Below the pieces are notes generated by a model that was given only the letters and a program-made list of their open reading frames with translations, made no database searches and was not told the origin of the DNA. A DNA stretch of 16,379 bases from Caldivirga sp. Its GTDB lineage: Archaea; Thermoproteota; Thermoprotei; Thermoproteales; Thermocladiaceae. Of this stretch, positions 13,888-16,379 are shown one piece after another; position 1 is the first letter of the stretch; every line of letters begins with the position of its first letter. The position numbers were made by a program, and so were the translations under genes. The DNA lies in contig JAPWUH010000012.1 of NCBI GenBank assembly GCA_028275645.1, positions 1 through 16,379 on the forward strand, written 5' to 3'.

Positions 13888-14670
13888 ATGGATGTTGAGG
13901 TGTTTGTGCATCCAACGTGCTCAACATGCCACACGTTGATTAGGCTGCTGAAGCAGTGGGGTTACTTACAGCATGTTAAGGTTTACGACACATCAATCGA
14001 TCCCCACTTAGCCCTTGAAAGGGGTGTTAGGTCTGTACCAAGCATATTCATTAATGGTGAGTTAGTATTTGCAGGTATTGTGGATTACGGTAAGCTTAAG
14101 GAAATGTTAAGTGCCGGGTTAGTAAATAGGGGGGATGGGGAGTTAAGTGATGAGGAGTTGATTGAGAGATTCCTGAGGGGGGTTCTTGATTCAATAGCCA
14201 CGGCACTGTGGCTGTACATTAATGAGAGGTGTGAGGCTTTCGCATCAGATGAGAGGTACCTAGGCGCAATAACAAACCTAACACTGTTCAGCAGGGTTAA
14301 CTTAGCTAGGCTGGTGAATATACTTAACAATAAGGATAAATGTATGAGTATTATTCGGGGTAATGAGGAGAGGTTCCTAAGGGTTATAGCTACTAACTTC
14401 GCCAGGGAAGTTTACTGGCTTAGTGGAAAGGTCACGTGGAGTGACGTTAAGGATAGCTACAGTATTCAGTCATTGGCCCACTGGGCTATGGTTAGGGGGA
14501 GTGTTAGTAGGGTTGGTTTAATACCACATAGCCTAAGTGACCCAGTTTTCAGGGGTAAGATTGAGAGGCTGTGGAGGTATTTAAGTGAGCATTTTGATGA
14601 ATTAATAGTTAAGGTGTCCACCGAGCAGGAGGAGCTTAAGGGTGATGTAGATTGGGTACTGAGGAGCTAA
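13888..14670 (+). CDS. Thioredoxin/glutaredoxin-fold protein fused to a helical domain of unknown function
   Basis: The first 80 or so residues are a compact thioredoxin-like fold: strand VEVFVHP, active-site-like C11-S12-T13-C14, and the cis-proline loop SVPSIFINGE (49-58, P51). The C-S-T-C pair would support dithiol-disulfide exchange, or metal or cluster binding. Residues about 90-260 form a mostly helical second domain that I do not recognise; it contains two more cysteines (in NERCEAF and NKDKCMS). There is no signal peptide, so it is cytoplasmic. Its 3' end overlaps the homoserine kinase start by 19 bases, implying one mRNA and coupled translation, and placing redox chemistry next to threonine synthesis without an obvious reason. 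A redox partner or regulator role is inference. The ATG at 13888 is supported by the promoter. Confidence 0.75.
   Translation: MDVEVFVHPTCSTCHTLIRLLKQWGYLQHVKVYDTSIDPHLALERGVRSVPSIFINGELVFAGIVDYGKLKEMLSAGLVNRGDGELSDEELIERFLRGVLDSIATALWLYINERCEAFASDERYLGAITNLTLFSRVNLARLVNILNNKDKCMSIIRGNEERFLRVIATNFAREVYWLSGKVTWSDVKDSYSIQSLAHWAMVRGSVSRVGLIPHSLSDPVFRGKIERLWRYLSEHFDELIVKVSTEQEELKGDVDWVLRS
14638..14646 (+). promoter_or_regulatory. Shine-Dalgarno site deciding the homoserine kinase start
   Basis: AAGGGTGAT contains GGTGAT, a perfect complement to the ATCACC end of archaeal 16S rRNA. It lies five bases before TTG 14652 and is inside the upstream coding region, as expected for a coupled internal cistron. 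Confidence 0.55.
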
Positions 14671-15578
14671 TAGTCTCCTCACCAGCATCAATAGCCAACC
14701 TTGGGCCGGGTTTCGACTCACTGGCCCTCGCCATAAAACCACCACAGGATGTGGTCAAGGTTAGGGTTAGTGGTGGTGAGGGGATCATAATTAGGAATGA
14801 TGGTGAGTACGCCTCGGAGCTACCCAGCGAGCCCAGCGGTAACTCGGCATACCTAGTCGCTAATAGGGCGCTTGAGCTGGCTGGCGTTAAGGCTAGGATT
14901 GAGGTGACGGTGATCAAGGGCATTAAGCCAGCTAGCGGGCTAGGTAGTAGTGGCGCCACGTCTGCGGCGGTAGCCTATGCGCTTGATAAGCTACTTAATC
15001 TTAACCTTGACCAGTGGGGTTTAGTGGAGCTTGCCTCCTATGGTGAGTTGGCTTCAGCTGGGGTTAGGCACATGGATAATGTGGCGGCCTCACTACTTGG
15101 GGGGTTGGTGATAGTTAACTCAGCCGTGAGACAGGTGACTAGGCTCGACTTCCCGAGCATATATGTGTTAGTGGTCATTGAGGGCTCTAAACCCAACACA
15201 GGTTACATGAGGAGTATACTTCCCAAGAGTTATACGCTTGACGACGTGGTCACCAACATAGCTAGCGTGGCTCAGCTTATTGCCTCGGTGTTTAAGGGTG
15301 ATTTATCGCTGTTCTCGAGGGTTATTGAGAATGATAGGGTTGCCATGCCCTACAGGGTTAAGGCATATAGCCATTGGGGAATAGTTAAGGAGGTCCTCAT
15401 TAGGCATGGCGCCCTTGGCGTGATACTAAGTGGAGCTGGGCCATCAATCGTCGGTTTCTTTAAGGATGAGCCTAATGTAGCTGGTATCGAGGGGGAGCTT
15501 CGTAAATCAGGTTTAAGGCCTAAGATAATACTAACTAAGCCATCTAATGAGGGTGCTCGTGAGGTTAATTACTATTGA
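14652..15578 (+). CDS. thrB: Homoserine kinase
   Basis: GHMP-family kinase that phosphorylates homoserine with ATP, the penultimate step of threonine biosynthesis. Family signatures are in order: PASIANLGPGFDSLALA (11-27), the ATP-binding glycine-rich motif PASGLGSSGATS (93-104), HMDNVAASLLGG, and the C-terminal SGAGPSIVGFF. At 308 residues it is of normal length. The start is TTG 14652: a TGA lies in frame at 14643-14645, and no ATG or GTG occurs before the conserved first strand. It overlaps the thioredoxin-fold gene by 19 bases and has a Shine-Dalgarno site inside that gene. Other threonine-pathway genes are not seen in the window. Its stop converges on and overlaps the following minus-strand gene by 14 bases. 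Confidence 0.95.
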   Translation: MGTEELIVSSPASIANLGPGFDSLALAIKPPQDVVKVRVSGGEGIIIRNDGEYASELPSEPSGNSAYLVANRALELAGVKARIEVTVIKGIKPASGLGSSGATSAAVAYALDKLLNLNLDQWGLVELASYGELASAGVRHMDNVAASLLGGLVIVNSAVRQVTRLDFPSIYVLVVIEGSKPNTGYMRSILPKSYTLDDVVTNIASVAQLIASVFKGDLSLFSRVIENDRVAMPYRVKAYSHWGIVKEVLIRHGALGVILSGAGPSIVGFFKDEPNVAGIEGELRKSGLRPKIILTKPSNEGAREVNYY

Positions 15579-16379
15579 TTATGCCTAACTTAACCAGTGT
15601 CTCCTGCCTAGGCACACCATTTTCATCATAACCCCTCAACTGGTAATACCTCTTAACCATGCCCTGCCACTCCTCCTCAGTGACCACATACCTCCTACCC
15701 TCATACTCCACGGGCTCCCTAAGCCACCTTGGTGGTAGCCTATCCTGCTCAATGGTTGTGCCATTAAGGAACCTGTGCATGACTATAATCCTCTGGGCAA
15801 CCTCCTTGAGCTCACTAACAGTGTAGTTAAAGCCAGTCACAGCATTGAGGACGTTCTTCATGGTCTCCCAGTCATAGATGTACCTACCGAATTTACAGAG
15901 GAGCATTGAGTCGTAGAGGGTGCTCCTCTCCTCATAATCCATAACAGCCATGACCTTCTCATCACCTGTGGCGAACCTACCACCACCCTGCCCAGCTATA
16001 TCAAGTGCATATGCCATCGTCCACAGGTGGTCAGCCCCCCTCTCCGATACGGAGTAGTTCAGTATCATGCCCTTAAGGGTCCTTGGATCGTAGCCAGCTG
16101 GTTCAAGACCCTTAACGTGGATGGCTAGGTCCTCAACGTTAAGTCTCTTGGCTAATCCCCTAACGCCAAGTGCGGCTAGTTCACCTAATCCCCTCCTATA
16201 GGCTGTGTCGTAGATCAATTTCCTAATGCCCTCGTAGTCACCCCACTTAGGTGCATTACTGATAAGCCCCCTCTCACCTAGGTAAATTATGAACGCTATC
16301 GTGTTACCTAAACTGATTGAGTCAAAGCCAAGCCTATCTGCTAATTCACTTAGTTCAATTAACTTCTCTGGATCGTTAA
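15565..16379 (-). CDS. AOR-family tungsten aldehyde:ferredoxin oxidoreductase, C-terminal part (N-terminus beyond window)
   Basis: This is the C-terminal 271 codons of an AOR-family enzyme; the frame is open to the right window edge. The far N-terminal visible part reads NDPEKLIELSELADRLGFDS followed by ISLGNTIAF and WGDYEGIRKL, a classical AOR stretch, and then the cofactor-binding part. It contains the fourth cluster cysteine in DSMLLCKFGRYIYDW, then VLNAVTGFNYT and the C-terminal RGYDENGVPRQETLVKLGI. Unlike the GAPOR-like gene this looks like an ordinary AOR, so substrates probably are aliphatic or aromatic aldehydes. A TTG at 16218 is inside the gene and is not a start. The 3' end overlaps homoserine kinase by 14 bases in convergent orientation. 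Confidence 0.92.
   Translation of the reverse strand, partial: NDPEKLIELSELADRLGFDSISLGNTIAFIIYLGERGLISNAPKWGDYEGIRKLIYDTAYRRGLGELAALGVRGLAKRLNVEDLAIHVKGLEPAGYDPRTLKGMILNYSVSERGADHLWTMAYALDIAGQGGGRFATGDEKVMAVMDYEERSTLYDSMLLCKFGRYIYDWETMKNVLNAVTGFNYTVSELKEVAQRIIVMHRFLNGTTIEQDRLPPRWLREPVEYEGRRYVVTEEEWQGMVKRYYQLRGYDENGVPRQETLVKLGIINSN

Noticed and set aside
15565..16218. TTG 16218 as the start of a 217-residue protein
   Set aside because: The same frame is open to the window edge and encodes typical AOR sequence upstream of it, so the gene is longer and cut by the window.

Overview
The window looks like chromosomal DNA of a hyperthermophilic crenarchaeon, most likely a Thermoproteales relative of Caldivirga or Vulcanisaeta; the genus is inference. 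The evidence is an archaeal TATA-binding protein, an aRF1-type release factor, GMP synthase split into two genes, two aldehyde:ferredoxin oxidoreductase (AOR) family tungstoenzymes, AGG/ATA-rich codon use, and promoters with TATA boxes about 25-30 bases before the start codon, implying mostly leaderless or short-leader mRNAs. I see no insertion sequence, CRISPR array, tRNA or rRNA. This is mostly ordinary core-genome content with several uncharacterised genes.

Bases 1-4149 are read from the minus strand: a lipid-linked-sugar flippase-type membrane protein (4149-2605), a 381-base gap holding a candidate structured RNA, the TATA-binding protein gene (2223-1639), a butt-joined unknown gene with a cysteine-rich tail (1638-988), and the start of an Nramp-family metal transporter that leaves the window at base 1. 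A divergent promoter region (4150-4351) separates this from the plus-strand block 4352-9320: an orphan secretion/pilus-type ATPase, the glutaminase and synthetase subunits of GMP synthase, a fucose-isomerase-like protein, and a 68-residue orphan protein. A DUF763 gene (minus, 10502-9333) converges on that block.

The right part holds the release factor aRF1 (plus, 10674-11792), a GAPOR-like AOR-family enzyme (minus, 13712-11832), a thioredoxin-fold fusion overlapping homoserine kinase (plus, 13888-15578), and the C-terminal half of a second AOR-family enzyme (minus), which enters from beyond the right edge and overlaps the homoserine kinase 3' end by 14 bases.

Functional themes are transcription and translation machinery (TBP, aRF1), GMP and threonine biosynthesis, ferredoxin-linked aldehyde oxidation, and membrane transport. 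Nothing in the window is a clear new multi-gene system. The best leads are the possible RNA between the flippase and TBP genes, the unknown protein translationally coupled to TBP, the unassigned fucose-isomerase-like enzyme, and the thioredoxin-fold fusion joined to homoserine kinase.
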